64,000 bases of DNA from Methanocella conradii HZ254 (GTDB lineage: Archaea > Halobacteriota > Methanocellia > Methanocellales > Methanocellaceae). The notes beneath the pieces are model-generated. The model did no database searches and was not told the origin of the DNA. It saw only the letters and a program-made list of their open reading frames with translations. Both the position numbers and the translations under genes were made by a program. Location of the stretch: assembly GCF_000251105.1 (NCBI RefSeq), contig NC_017034.1, positions 2,232,001-2,296,000 on the forward strand, read 5' to 3'. Positions 1 through 8,156 of this stretch are shown in pieces. Each line of letters begins with the position of its first letter. Position 1 is the first letter of the stretch.

Positions 1-459
1 GACTCTTCGGTCGTAGTGCATACGGATAGGGGTGTCAAGCCCCGTAACTACATGGGGAGGGCTCATATAATCCAGATAAAGGATGAGAGCGGTGTGAGGA
101 TTAAGGCTGAGAGCCGCGGGGAGGTCCTATCTATATCCTTTAAGAGCGTGGAGGTGTATCAGCCGCATTTCTCGCAAAAGCCGGATATGGGGGCTGCTTT
201 TAGGCTTCCTATTTCTGAGGGCGATAGGGCGCTGGAAAAGGCGCTAAGGGAGGCGAGGAACGCCATGGCGAGGGAGATGCGGGTGCCGCCGTACACAATC
301 TTCCCGGACAAGACCATCTATGACCTCATCGCGAAGAGGCCGAAGACTAAGGAGGAGCTGCCGGGCGTCTACGGGATCGGTCAGGCAAAGGCGGAGAAGT
401 ATGGCGATTTTATATTAAAGACGCTAAATGATGGAGGGCAGGAAGCCCAGGGCGGATAG
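1..459 (+). CDS. HRDC-domain protein, 5' end outside window
   Basis: The frame is open from the first base, so this is probably the C-terminal part of a gene that starts upstream; the first in-window start-like codon is a GTG at 16. The last ~75 residues look like an HRDC domain (helicase and RNase D C-terminal), with the typical basic-helical run AREMRVPPYTIFPDKTI and the helix-hairpin LPGVYGIGQAKAEKYGDFIL. HRDC domains bind nucleic acid in RecQ-type helicases and RNase D. No helicase motifs are in view, so the protein may be a stand-alone HRDC protein or a helicase tail. It converges on ccdA and overlaps its 3' end by 36 bases. Confidence 0.75.
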   Translation, partial: DSSVVVHTDRGVKPRNYMGRAHIIQIKDESGVRIKAESRGEVLSISFKSVEVYQPHFSQKPDMGAAFRLPISEGDRALEKALREARNAMAREMRVPPYTIFPDKTIYDLIAKRPKTKEELPGVYGIGQAKAEKYGDFILKTLNDGGQEAQGG

Positions 460-1092
460 ATAGTACGCTCCCACGAGAAGAAGGATTATGCCGGCGGCCT
501 TACGGATGCCTGCCGAGTATTTAGAGGCCTCGCGAAGCCTGGCAGACACGACGCTGGACGAGTATGCGGCCATGAGCATGGGTATGGCCAGGCCGAGCGA
601 GTAGGCCAGAAGCAGCGAAGCGCCGTACAGGACCGCGCCCTGTTGTGCCGCTATCATGAGTATGGAGGCCAGAATAGGGCCGACGCAGGGCATCCACAGG
701 ATGCCGAGGCTCAGCCCCAGCAGCAAGCCTCCTGGCAAGCCGTCGCTGTCCATGCACGGCGTCGCAATCCTCGAAATGGGGAGACGTTCCCACAGGCCCA
801 GCAATGCGCCCTCGACGGTCCTGGAAAGGATATAAAGGCCCATGACTATGATGAGCACGCCAGAAATCAGCTTAATGTAATCAATATAATCCATTAAAAG
901 GGACCCAAGTGCGGAGGATAATACGCCCATAGCTGTAAACGATGCGGCGAGGCCTAAAACGATGGCAAGCGGCGTAAGCCTGCCCTTCTCGGCCGAGTAC
1001 GCCATAACTCCTGGTAGAAGCGGCAGCACGCATGGGGATGCGACGCTCACCGCGCCGGCCAGCAATGCCATAGCAAAGGTCACCGTCTCCAA
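424..1092 (-). CDS. ccdA: CcdA/DsbD-type thiol-disulfide transporter
   Basis: A polytopic membrane protein (about six helices, 222 aa from the chosen start) of the cytochrome c biogenesis CcdA family, which carries reducing equivalents across the membrane to extracytoplasmic thioredoxin-like proteins. Two intramembrane cysteines typical of the family are visible in SPCVLPLLPG (near residue 21) and WMPCVGPILA (near residue 136). I start at TTG 1092 because AGGAG lies seven bases upstream; a longer frame to 1191 would overlap the neighbouring gene and adds a basic non-conserved tail. The thioredoxin-like gene directly upstream is its likely partner. Confidence 0.85.
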   Translation of the reverse strand: METVTFAMALLAGAVSVASPCVLPLLPGVMAYSAEKGRLTPLAIVLGLAASFTAMGVLSSALGSLLMDYIDYIKLISGVLIIVMGLYILSRTVEGALLGLWERLPISRIATPCMDSDGLPGGLLLGLSLGILWMPCVGPILASILMIAAQQGAVLYGASLLLAYSLGLAIPMLMAAYSSSVVSARLREASKYSAGIRKAAGIILLLVGAYYLSALGFLPSII

Positions 1093-1162
1093 ATCAATAC
1101 TCCTTTTTACTTTTATTGGCCTTGCTATGACATGCGGCCGTTCATTTATAGTCTTTTTGGGC

Positions 1163-1633
1163 CTATTTTCTGGCCTGGATGGCTGCGTCAAGCGCCTTCT
1201 TCAGGGCATCTTTTTGCGTAAGCCCCATGAACCTGGACGCGCTTATGCTGTCCGATGGGGCGCCATTCCTGTCGATATACGTGTATTTGCCGTCCGCCTT
1301 CTTAGCGATGACGTCCATCTGGGGGACGCCGGTCACCATAAATGCTTTGGCCAGGCCTCTGTTCTCCACGGCGTCGACGTAGAAAAAGGTCGCCTTCCCC
1401 GCGTACTCGGCTTCGAGCTGCTGCGTGATCGGGCGCTGCTGCCTGCAATAGCCGCACTCCGCGGTCTCGAACTCGATGAAGACCGGCCCCTTTGTCAGTG
1501 CGTTGTCGATGTCTGCCATCGTCACTTTCGCCTGCTGGATGGCCTGCTGTTGCGCCAGGCCCGCCATAAAGACGCATGCCATCAAGGCCAACACGGCCCA
1601 TACGATAAGTCTCTTCGCAATCATCAAACCCAT
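1163..1633 (-). CDS. Exported thioredoxin-fold protein
   Basis: A 156-aa protein with an N-terminal hydrophobic segment (residues ~8-27, signal peptide or anchor) followed by a thioredoxin fold. The redox motif is CGYC at 60-63, preceded by FIEFETAE, and a cis-proline loop GVPQ follows. It probably reduces disulfides outside the membrane, recharged by the CcdA protein encoded just downstream on the same strand; this is the usual ccdA/thioredoxin pairing. The ATG at 1624 is an alternative start. The substrate is unknown. Confidence 0.8.
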   Translation of the reverse strand: MGLMIAKRLIVWAVLALMACVFMAGLAQQQAIQQAKVTMADIDNALTKGPVFIEFETAECGYCRQQRPITQQLEAEYAGKATFFYVDAVENRGLAKAFMVTGVPQMDVIAKKADGKYTYIDRNGAPSDSISASRFMGLTQKDALKKALDAAIQARK

Positions 1634-1676
1634 TTAGCCCATCAATTTGAAATCGTTTTGCTCTCAAAAAAACGGC

Positions 1677-2402
1677 CTAGAGTACGTCCAGGGCATCCCT
1701 GAAATCTTTAAGGGGCGGGAACTCCAGGGCTTCTCCTTCCACGACTATTATGGGGCGATAGGCGCCGATGTCGCCCTCACGTATGAACGGCGAGAGGAAG
1801 TCATGGGAGTCCAGGCGGTTGATGGAGGTGCCGGCGCATAGCGGGTTAAATGCGGGTAACACCAGCACGTCCTTGCCGCGCCAGGCCTTCTCGCCATAGA
1901 GGAAGCAGGGCTCTTTTTTCATCTCCACATCTAGCATGGGGTGGTCGTGGCCTATTACGATGAGCCTCACGTCGTCGTCCTTAGCCCTTCCCGGGATGGT
2001 GTCGCCATGCGTGAAGAGCGCCCCGTCCTTAAAATAGAAGCTATCCGCCCTGACGCCCTCGCCTTCGAGCGCCACGCCCATCATCCTGTCATGCGAGCCC
2101 TCGATAAGTATCACCTCATCAACGGATGCGTGTAGCTCCATCATGATGCGCCCGAGCGCCTTCTTCGCGTTTCTCCGCAGGCGGCCGAACTCGTGCAGCA
2201 CGTCGCCGTTTAATATCATAATTTTCGGCTCAAACCTTTTTATGACCGCCCTAAATCGGCTCAGCAACTCGCCCTCCTCGTCGAGGGGCATAGAAAACCC
2301 TTCTGCCACAAGGGAATCCTCGATGCCAATATGCACGTCAGCGCACGCACAGACTCCTATCTCATTAAAATATGCAGCGTTCTCATAGTACTCGACTTTC
2401 AT
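1677..2402 (-). CDS. Archaeal metallophosphoesterase paired with Lhr helicase
   Basis: A 241-aa calcineurin-like phosphoesterase. All metal-binding motifs are present: DVHIG (22-26), NGDVLHEFG (65-73), GSHD (102-105, the usual GNHD with Ser), THGD and GHDHP. It belongs to the archaeal family usually encoded beside a large DEAH helicase, as here: its ATG overlaps the helicase stop (ATGA, 2399-2402), so the two are translationally coupled. A nuclease or phosphatase role with the helicase in nucleic acid repair is inference from this conserved pairing. Confidence 0.82.
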   Translation of the reverse strand: MKVEYYENAAYFNEIGVCACADVHIGIEDSLVAEGFSMPLDEEGELLSRFRAVIKRFEPKIMILNGDVLHEFGRLRRNAKKALGRIMMELHASVDEVILIEGSHDRMMGVALEGEGVRADSFYFKDGALFTHGDTIPGRAKDDDVRLIVIGHDHPMLDVEMKKEPCFLYGEKAWRGKDVLVLPAFNPLCAGTSINRLDSHDFLSPFIREGDIGAYRPIIVVEGEALEFPPLKDFRDALDVL

Positions 2403-5125
2403 TTGCCCTTCCCTATCTTTTCCATGACCCTCTTATGGAATTCCTTTAGGAGCGAGGCCTTATCCTCTGCGAGGACGACGTCTGAGGCGGAAAGCGTGGC
2501 GATGCCAAAGGCGAGCGGGCTCGGCGACTCGACGCTTATAAGCTTAATATCTATCTCTCCTCTCTTAATGCCCCGCACCACCTCCTGTATGTGGCCGATT
2601 TCCAGCTTGTCCTCGATTATCTCCCTGTAGGCCTCCTCGAGGACGGCGAAGCCCTCCAGCCTGTGGGCGTAGGAGAGCAGCATGTCCGCCGAGACCTGCT
2701 GCCGCCTCGCGCTCTTCTGGTGGCCCTTATAGTTTCTTAGTATCATGAGGGAGCGGGTGGCGTTGATGCGGAACATCCTTTTCAGGAGCTGGCTCTCCTC
2801 CAGGGAGTAGCGCAGAAGCTCCTTTGCCAGGGTCTCGTCGAGCGATTTTAGGTATGATACGATGTCCAGCTTCTTTGAGAGGGGGACGGAAAGGAAGAAC
2901 CCGTGGTCGCTCACCGATAATGCCACGTTGCTCGTCTTCTCCCTGGAGACGATGTACGCCATTATCCTGCTCAGGCCATCGTTAAAGGGCCTGCCATACA
3001 GCGAGTGGAAGTAATAGTATCGGCGATAGTGCTCCCTGTCGAGGTGCTCCTCGATGACGAGCCGCTTCCTTGTAGAGATCGACTCCGCCTTCGCATACTT
3101 CGCCTGCTCGTCGAAAAGCTGGTAGATGCTGGCGGCAGAGTTCTCGTCGATGGGATAGCTCTCCAGGAGCCACCTGTATGTGCTGCGATCGCCTGTGCGC
3201 TTCGCCATCTGCTCCTTAAAGTCTAAGACGTGGAGCGCCAGGTCGAATGAGAGGGGTAGCCTCTCCGAGTACCAGGAGGGCACGGTGGGGCGGCTAGTCG
3301 AGGGGTCTACATAGACCTTGCTGCCCCTCCTGTATAGAAACTCGTAGAACTTGCCGCCGAGCACGAAGACGTCGCCCTTCTGAAGCTTCTCAAGGTACTG
3401 CTCGTCGAGGCTTCCCACCCAAACGTGGTCGCCTCTGGTGATGACGTCACACTTGAACTCGTCGGGGATTACGCCGATATTGGTGTAGTATATCATCCTG
3501 GCGAGCTTCCCCCGCCTCCCTATCTTGTGCGTCTCCTCGTCATACCATATCTTGCCATAGATGCCCTTCTCCTCCATGCCGGGGAGGCCGCCGGCCAGGT
3601 ACCTTATGACGCTCATGAAGCCCTCATCGCTTAAGCTGCGATAGCAGTACGAGCGGCGGACGATTTTTTCGGCCTTCTCCACGTCTATGGGCTCGTTGAT
3701 GGCCATGCCATAGACGTGCTGCGCCAGCACGTCGAGGCAGTTCTCGGGGATGTGCACGGCGTCTATGAACCCCTCCTGCGCCTTCTTGAGCATGACCGCA
3801 CACTCTATTAGCTCGTCCCTGTCCAGCGCTATCACGCGGCCCTTGACGGTTTGGCCAAGCCTGTGCCCGGCCCTGCCTATCCGCTGTAGCAGCGCTGAGA
3901 CCGACTTGGGCGACCCGACCTGAATGACCATGTCCAGGTATGGCATGTCGATTCCAAGCTCGAGCGACGTCGAAGTGGTGACGACTTTCGCCTTCCCCGA
4001 CTTAAGCATGTCCTCGATGCCCAGGCGGCCATCCTTCCCCAGGGAGCCGTGGTGGCAGCCGGAGTTCTCCTCATTATAAAACTCCGGGTAAGCCTTACGC
4101 AGGTGATATAAGATACGCTCAGCGCCGCTCCTAGTGTTAGTAAATATGAGCGTATTGTTGTGCTCCTGCACAAGCTCGTGGATCATCTCGTAGAGCCTGC
4201 GGTTGACCTCCTGGGGAGGGGTGTTTATGAGGTCGGGGACGGGGCATAGCAGCTTTAGCTCGTAGTCACGGACGAAGCGGGTGTCCACGATGGTGACCTC
4301 ACGGTCGACGCCGTCCACGTTGCCACCCAGGAACTGCGCTATCTTGTCCAGCGGCTCCACCGTTGCGCTGCATCCTATGCGCACGAACGGGGCCTTCACA
4401 ATCTCTTCGAGCCTTTCCAGGCATAATGATAAAAATACGCCCCTCTTCGTGTCGGCCATAGAGTGTATCTCGTCCACTATGACCCAGCGTACCGTACGCA
4501 GCTTTTCCGAGAACTTCGGGGTATTTAAAAGGATGGCGAGGGTTTCTGGCGTCGTGTTAAGGATGTGAGGCGCTTTCCTTAGCATTGAGGAGCGCTCTTC
4601 CGATGCCGTGTCCCCGTGCCTGATTGCGTGCCTTATCAGGGCCTCCTCGCCATAGTACTTGCTTATAGTCGTGAGGGGCTCCTCAAGGTTCTTGTGGATG
4701 TCGTTGGCCAGCGACTTTAATGGGGATATATAGATGCAATAGACGCTGTTCTCCAGCCCTTCCTCGGAATTGGCCAGTAAAAATAGCTCGTTGATGATGG
4801 CCGTGAAGGCCGAGAGCGTCTTGCCCGAGCCCGTCGGGCTGCATATCAGGACGTTCTTGCCTTCGTGTATAAGGGGAATTGCCAATCGCTGGGGCGGGGT
4901 GAAGTAGCCCTTGTTAACCTGTCGTTGAGGCCCAAAAGTATCCACCCACCACTTGCGCACCGAAGGCCTGAAGAGCCCCAGTATCTCCTCATCAGTATAC
5001 CTTAACGTCGCATAGCTTATGGATGGCGGCCTCGAATGTTCAGCCTTATTTTTCCTTTTTGCTATCATTCGGATATGCCTGTCTTTTACCGATAATCCGG
5101 ATGCACGTTTAAAAGCTTTCCCCAT
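2399..5125 (-). CDS. Lhr-type superfamily 2 DEAH helicase
   Basis: A 908-aa ATP-dependent helicase of the Lhr family. Walker A is SPTGSGKT (96-103), the Walker B box is DEIH (about 218), motif III is SATVE, and the second RecA domain holds TSTSLELGIDMPYLD and QRIGRAGHR, followed by the winged-helix and Lhr C-terminal region. Lhr proteins unwind DNA or RNA-DNA hybrids and are linked to repair. ATG 5068 (residue 20) is a possible later start. It is followed with a 4-base overlap by the metallophosphoesterase gene, forming a two-gene unit. Confidence 0.88.
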   Translation of the reverse strand: MGKAFKRASGLSVKDRHIRMIAKRKNKAEHSRPPSISYATLRYTDEEILGLFRPSVRKWWVDTFGPQRQVNKGYFTPPQRLAIPLIHEGKNVLICSPTGSGKTLSAFTAIINELFLLANSEEGLENSVYCIYISPLKSLANDIHKNLEEPLTTISKYYGEEALIRHAIRHGDTASEERSSMLRKAPHILNTTPETLAILLNTPKFSEKLRTVRWVIVDEIHSMADTKRGVFLSLCLERLEEIVKAPFVRIGCSATVEPLDKIAQFLGGNVDGVDREVTIVDTRFVRDYELKLLCPVPDLINTPPQEVNRRLYEMIHELVQEHNNTLIFTNTRSGAERILYHLRKAYPEFYNEENSGCHHGSLGKDGRLGIEDMLKSGKAKVVTTSTSLELGIDMPYLDMVIQVGSPKSVSALLQRIGRAGHRLGQTVKGRVIALDRDELIECAVMLKKAQEGFIDAVHIPENCLDVLAQHVYGMAINEPIDVEKAEKIVRRSYCYRSLSDEGFMSVIRYLAGGLPGMEEKGIYGKIWYDEETHKIGRRGKLARMIYYTNIGVIPDEFKCDVITRGDHVWVGSLDEQYLEKLQKGDVFVLGGKFYEFLYRRGSKVYVDPSTSRPTVPSWYSERLPLSFDLALHVLDFKEQMAKRTGDRSTYRWLLESYPIDENSAASIYQLFDEQAKYAKAESISTRKRLVIEEHLDREHYRRYYYFHSLYGRPFNDGLSRIMAYIVSREKTSNVALSVSDHGFFLSVPLSKKLDIVSYLKSLDETLAKELLRYSLEESQLLKRMFRINATRSLMILRNYKGHQKSARRQQVSADMLLSYAHRLEGFAVLEEAYREIIEDKLEIGHIQEVVRGIKRGEIDIKLISVESPSPLAFGIATLSASDVVLAEDKASLLKEFHKRVMEKIGKGK

Positions 5126-5459
5126 GCGCCCCGAAGGTATTAAGGGCTCTAAGTTTTAAGAAGCCCACTATGAAGAGTACGAAGACACAAAGGATGAATA
5201 AAAAACGGTTCTTCTCCAGGTTTGGGGTGATATTTTTTTGGTATAATGTTGTGGGTGAATCATTAATGCACCCCTCCAATTCTATTCATCCTGATAACAG
5301 CCAAAATAAAAGCCCATCCAAAAAAATAGAAAGCCACATACCAAGCTTTCAGACCTCCAGCGGGGGTCTCCGAGGGGTAGGCGAGAGCCCCCCTTCAGGA
5401 ATAAAAAATCCTTCGTGCTCTTCGTGCTCGTGGTGCGCGTGGTGTGGCCTTATTTAGCC
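5126..5459. other. Intergenic region with hairpin and a dispersed low-complexity tract
   Basis: No convincing gene. The stretch is AT-rich at first and then holds an imperfect hairpin around 5355-5400 (GGGGGTCTC facing GAGAGCCCCC) ending in CCCCCCTTCAG, the same right-arm sequence seen in the repeat loci at 19.97 kb and 51.65 kb. It ends with a CTTCGTGCTCTTCGTGCTCG tract (5411-5430). The first part carries the reverse theme AAGAGTACGAAGACACAAAGG (written here as two halves of a known-looking motif), so the tract may form a larger inverted structure. Confidence 0.4.
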
Positions 5460-5996
5460 TCAGAAGAACTGCAGGGTGAACTGCTGAGGCGCATTGCCGG
5501 CGATGCACGAGTTACACAGGCCCGCAAAAGGGCTCAGGCCACCCGCCGTGTAGAAGCTCGTGGCGAAGGTGTTATCTTCCAAAGCTTGTGAGCTCAATTG
5601 AGCGTTCGCAGCCTGATCGGCCGCCACCGGGTTGGCCGCGAAAGCCGACGGGCCTACGAACGGGCCAAAGCCGAAAGGTATGCCGCCGGGGCATCCGGGT
5701 ATTGGCGGGCATGCAGGGCCGAGCGGCGGAATCCAGCCGGGTGCCGTCCCCCACGAAGACCCGGCAGAAGGGGCAGCATAAGCGTTTGCTATCGCATCCG
5801 TCGCGACGCCTGTGCCCAAAGTCGTCAAATCATGCGAGTACGTGTTAAAGACCGTGGGACCACCCCCCAATCCCGGGCCCGCCACTACTGTCAACTGCGG
5901 CACGCTAAAAGCGAAAGCGCCCGCTGCAACGCTAGAGATTACGGGCAACATGAAAGCCGCCAAAATCAGGACAAATGCCTTACTGACCTTAATCAT
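5460..5996 (-). CDS. Secreted Gly/Pro/Ala-rich protein of unknown function
   Basis: Function not recognised. The 178-aa product has a clear signal peptide (basic start, hydrophobic run VLILAAFMLPVISSVAAGA), then a low-complexity region rich in Gly, Pro, Ala and aromatic residues, with two short Cys clusters: CPPIPGC in the middle and CNSCIAG near the end. GAGGGGAT lies about six bases before the ATG at 5996, which fixes the start. A surface or cell-envelope role is plausible from composition only. No operon partner; it stands alone between intergenic regions. Confidence 0.6.
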   Translation of the reverse strand: MIKVSKAFVLILAAFMLPVISSVAAGAFAFSVPQLTVVAGPGLGGGPTVFNTYSHDLTTLGTGVATDAIANAYAAPSAGSSWGTAPGWIPPLGPACPPIPGCPGGIPFGFGPFVGPSAFAANPVAADQAANAQLSSQALEDNTFATSFYTAGGLSPFAGLCNSCIAGNAPQQFTLQFF

Positions 5997-6083
5997 TCAA
6001 CATCCCCTCAATGACATGAGTAACTAAAACGATTAATGATAAATATATTAGTCATACTTCGAGCGAAAACGAGGCAGGTTCGC

Positions 6084-6326
6084 TCACTTTTTGTGCCTTT
6101 CGAAAATCGTTGTTCCCCTGTATGTGATTTTGTATATCCTGTGGTATGGTATGCACGTGCCCGTGTTCAGCTCGAAGCAGAAGCCTTCCAGCTTTGCTAT
6201 ATCCGCCCCGGATACGGCCTTCGAGTCCCCTGGCGCCCCCCTGTGTACATAATAGACTACCGCTTCGCTGATGTTTTCGCCCTCTTTCCATTTGAGGCGG
6301 TTAAGGATGTCTCGCGGGCTTGTCAT
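6084..6326 (-). CDS. DUF504 / MJ1316-type RNA-end recognition domain protein
   Basis: An 80-aa protein matching the DUF504 (UPF0248) family, proposed to recognise cyclic-phosphate RNA ends. Family hallmarks are PRDILNRLKW at the start, VVYYVHRGAPGD in the middle and the ending IPYHRIYKITYRG. It is essentially full length. It lies immediately downstream of the IS200/IS605 element, whose 3' hairpin is only about 20 bases before the ATG, so the insertion probably replaced or separated its native promoter. It may be transcribed by readthrough from tnpB. Confidence 0.78.
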   Translation of the reverse strand: MTSPRDILNRLKWKEGENISEAVVYYVHRGAPGDSKAVSGADIAKLEGFCFELNTGTCIPYHRIYKITYRGTTIFERHKK

Positions 6327-6329
6327 AAC

Positions 6330-6480
6330 GCTTGTTCTGACGTACTCCCACGGCTAGAGCCTGTGGGGTTCTATGGTCGCCATCGTTCTTGACGTTGCCA
6401 TTTGGGGCGCATCAGTGCTGCCCTCCGACATATCTCTTTCTATGTCGGATTGAGTGACGCCTATCTGACGTTTCGCAATA
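6330..6480 (-). ncRNA. Predicted TnpB guide RNA (omega RNA) region
   Basis: By analogy with studied IS200/IS605 elements, the 3' end of tnpB and the adjacent right end should give a guide RNA, with a terminal hairpin followed by a short guide derived from flanking DNA. The hairpin at 6347-6367 followed on the minus strand by AGTACGTCAGAACAAGCG fits this layout. The 5' limit and exact guide boundary are inferred, not seen. Confidence 0.45.
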
Positions 6481-7394
6481 TTGAACGATGCGTTCACGTC
6501 GGCGTTCTCTACGTACCCGCAATAGGGGCACTTGAAAGCTTTGCCATTCCTGTTTCCCATATGGCCGCACCTTGAACACGTCTTTGACGTATAGGCTGGC
6601 TCGATGTGGGCTACGGCTACTCCTTGCAGCTTGGCCTTGTACCCGATGAACGTTCTCAACTGGTAGAAAGACCAACTGTTCAGGGAGTACCTGAACGACT
6701 TTGCTTGTTTCGTTGTTTTGCGGATGCCCTTAAGGTCTTCCATCTTGATTCCGCATCCGGCTTCCTTTGCTATCTCTACGATTTTCCGACTCATCTTGTG
6801 GTTTAGGTCACGGACAATACGGCTCTCGCGGTCCTTGATTTTCTTGACCATCCCGTATTTGCCGAGCTTCTGCAACCTTCGCCTGATGTTCTTGTACTTC
6901 TTGTGGACATGTTGACACCGCTTGCCGAGCTTCCATATCTTTCCGGTCTGCGGATTGCCTACGACTGCGGCATGTCCGGTGGCGTTCAGGTCTACGCCGA
7001 TATAGTGCGAAGGCTCTTTGATTTCTACATCAGGGATGCTGACCGATATGTATGCGTATTCACCATCGACTTCTATCTGGTTGACTTTCTCGAAGTCGGG
7101 GAACCTGTACGGCAACGAAAGTTTCAAGCATGGCACGTTGATAATATGCTTCGAGTGGTCGGCTTTGATGCCCTGCGACGGCACGATGAGGTTAACATTA
7201 CGTGCCTTCTTTATGGTCTTGCTGCGACCGTACTTGCGGAGTATCTGGTTCGCTATCATCGACTTCAAGCCGATGTGTTTCACGTCCTTGCTGCTGAAAC
7301 TCCGATGCTTAACGGCAAAGTCGGCTACCTGCCTCGCCATTCTCAACTCGGTGGAGAAGTCCCGGTCATGCCGAACCTTGTACGTCAATATCAT
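6354..7394 (-). CDS. tnpB: TnpB, RNA-guided RuvC-type nuclease of IS200/IS605
   Basis: A 346-aa TnpB (OrfB). The RuvC-like catalytic residues are all visible: D135 in GVDLNATG, E219 in KMEDLKG and D299 in NADVNASF. The zinc finger CSRCG...CPYCG (Cys 273, 276, 289, 292) lies between the last two motifs. TnpB proteins are guided by an RNA transcribed from the 3' end of the gene and the right end of the element, so the hairpin at 6347-6367 and the bases beyond are the expected scaffold and guide. The start overlaps the tnpA stop (ATGA). Confidence 0.92.
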   Translation of the reverse strand: MILTYKVRHDRDFSTELRMARQVADFAVKHRSFSSKDVKHIGLKSMIANQILRKYGRSKTIKKARNVNLIVPSQGIKADHSKHIINVPCLKLSLPYRFPDFEKVNQIEVDGEYAYISVSIPDVEIKEPSHYIGVDLNATGHAAVVGNPQTGKIWKLGKRCQHVHKKYKNIRRRLQKLGKYGMVKKIKDRESRIVRDLNHKMSRKIVEIAKEAGCGIKMEDLKGIRKTTKQAKSFRYSLNSWSFYQLRTFIGYKAKLQGVAVAHIEPAYTSKTCSRCGHMGNRNGKAFKCPYCGYVENADVNASFNIAKRQIGVTQSDIERDMSEGSTDAPQMATSRTMATIEPHRL

Positions 7395-7792
7395 TTGTTC
7401 TTCTGCTCCGCGATGTACTTCTTAATCGTATCTTCGCTGATATGGCCGCAAGACTCCACATAGTAGCTCCGAGTCCATAGCGTCGGCAATCTCGATTTCA
7501 GGTCGGGGAACTCCTTGCGAAGTTCATGGCTCGAATATCCTTTCATCTGCTGGACTATCCAGTGCGGTGCCGCTGACGGCGGCGCTTTAACGAACAGGCG
7601 CAGATGGTCGGGGAGCACCTCAATACTCTCGATGGATACGCCTATCTCGTCGGCTTTCTTGGCAAGAAGCTCTTTAAGTCGCTTCTCCACGTTGCCGACG
7701 AGAACTTTCCGCCTGTACTTCGAACACCATACTAAGTGGTAGCCGATGTTGTAGACGGTCGTATTTCCATGAGTCCATCGGTTGCTAACCAT
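7391..7792 (-). CDS. tnpA: TnpA, Y1 transposase of IS200/IS605 with altered HUH motif
   Basis: A 133-aa single-strand transposase. The N-terminal signature YNIGYHLVWCSKYRRKVLVG and the nucleophile tyrosine (Y126 in TIKKYIAEQ) are conserved. The metal-binding HUH motif, normally PDHLHLFV or PDHVHLFV, reads PDHLRLFV (H63, R65): the second histidine is replaced by arginine, explainable by one A-to-G change (CAC to CGC). This should weaken metal binding and strand cleavage, so the element may no longer move by its own TnpA. Confidence 0.9.
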   Translation of the reverse strand: MVSNRWTHGNTTVYNIGYHLVWCSKYRRKVLVGNVEKRLKELLAKKADEIGVSIESIEVLPDHLRLFVKAPPSAAPHWIVQQMKGYSSHELRKEFPDLKSRLPTLWTRSYYVESCGHISEDTIKKYIAEQKNK

Positions 7793-7921
7793 TAAAACAT
7801 TATACGGTTGTCAAGTATATAATCTTTTCCAGTATAGTGAGAAGGATTCAAGGGGCGAATTCATCCCACGGCTAAAGCCGATGAGCTTTCTCCGCCCCAT
7901 GGCCCCACTATCGTAAAAATT

Positions 7922-8113
7922 TGTGTTGTGTTGAATTATTAATATGATGGTTGGACAAATGATTAGGGATTGGAAAGTGATGCTCGAGTGGATGGTTAGC
8001 AATGGGAAAACAATGGTCGGCCAGATGGTTTTTTATTTGAGGCTGTAGGGGGGGGGGAGCGAAGCTACCCTCCAGCCTCAAATAAAAAACCATCTGTCAT
8101 TCAACACAGCACA
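7922..8113. repeat. 192-bp MITE-like palindromic element
   Basis: Bounded by near-inverted ends: TGTGTTGTGTTGAAT at 7922-7936 and ATTCAACACAGCACA at 8099-8113. Inside lie degenerate units of the type found at 19.4 kb (ATGGTCGGCCAGATGGTTTT and similar) and a hairpin with perfect 22-bp arms (8024-8045 and 8073-8094) whose core is TGAGGCTG. The loop is a G-run and AGCGAAGCT. No coding frame of note. The structure resembles a non-autonomous mobile element or a structured RNA gene. Confidence 0.6.
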
Positions 8114-8156
8114 TTAACCGAAAAATGTATAAATTCAAAATGCAGCCTATTGTGCC

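Larger units (their letters stand above)
6330..7905 (-). mobile_element. IS200/IS605-family insertion sequence (tnpA + tnpB)
   Basis: The element carries tnpA and tnpB on the minus strand with a 4-base overlap. Both ends hold a related hairpin in the same orientation: at 6347-6367 (CCCAC-GGCT-AG-AGCC-T-GTGGG on the plus strand, overlapping the tnpB stop) and at 7861-7884 (TCAT...CGGCTAAAGCCG...ATGA). Such subterminal hairpins are bound by TnpA in this family. Exact ends cannot be fixed without an empty site, so the limits given are approximate. No terminal inverted repeats or target duplication are expected or seen. Confidence 0.85.

Noticed and set aside
962..1702. 246-aa plus-strand frame
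   Set aside because: It lies opposite ccdA and the thioredoxin gene, which have clear family motifs; the frame shows no likeness of its own.
5170..5457. 95-aa plus-strand frame
   Set aside because: It covers the hairpin and low-complexity tract, ends in a Ser/Cys-rich run coded by CTTCGTG repeats, and has no family likeness.
6606..7463. Plus-strand frames opposite tnpB/tnpA
   Set aside because: The transposase genes on the minus strand are certain; the plus frames show no likeness to proteins.
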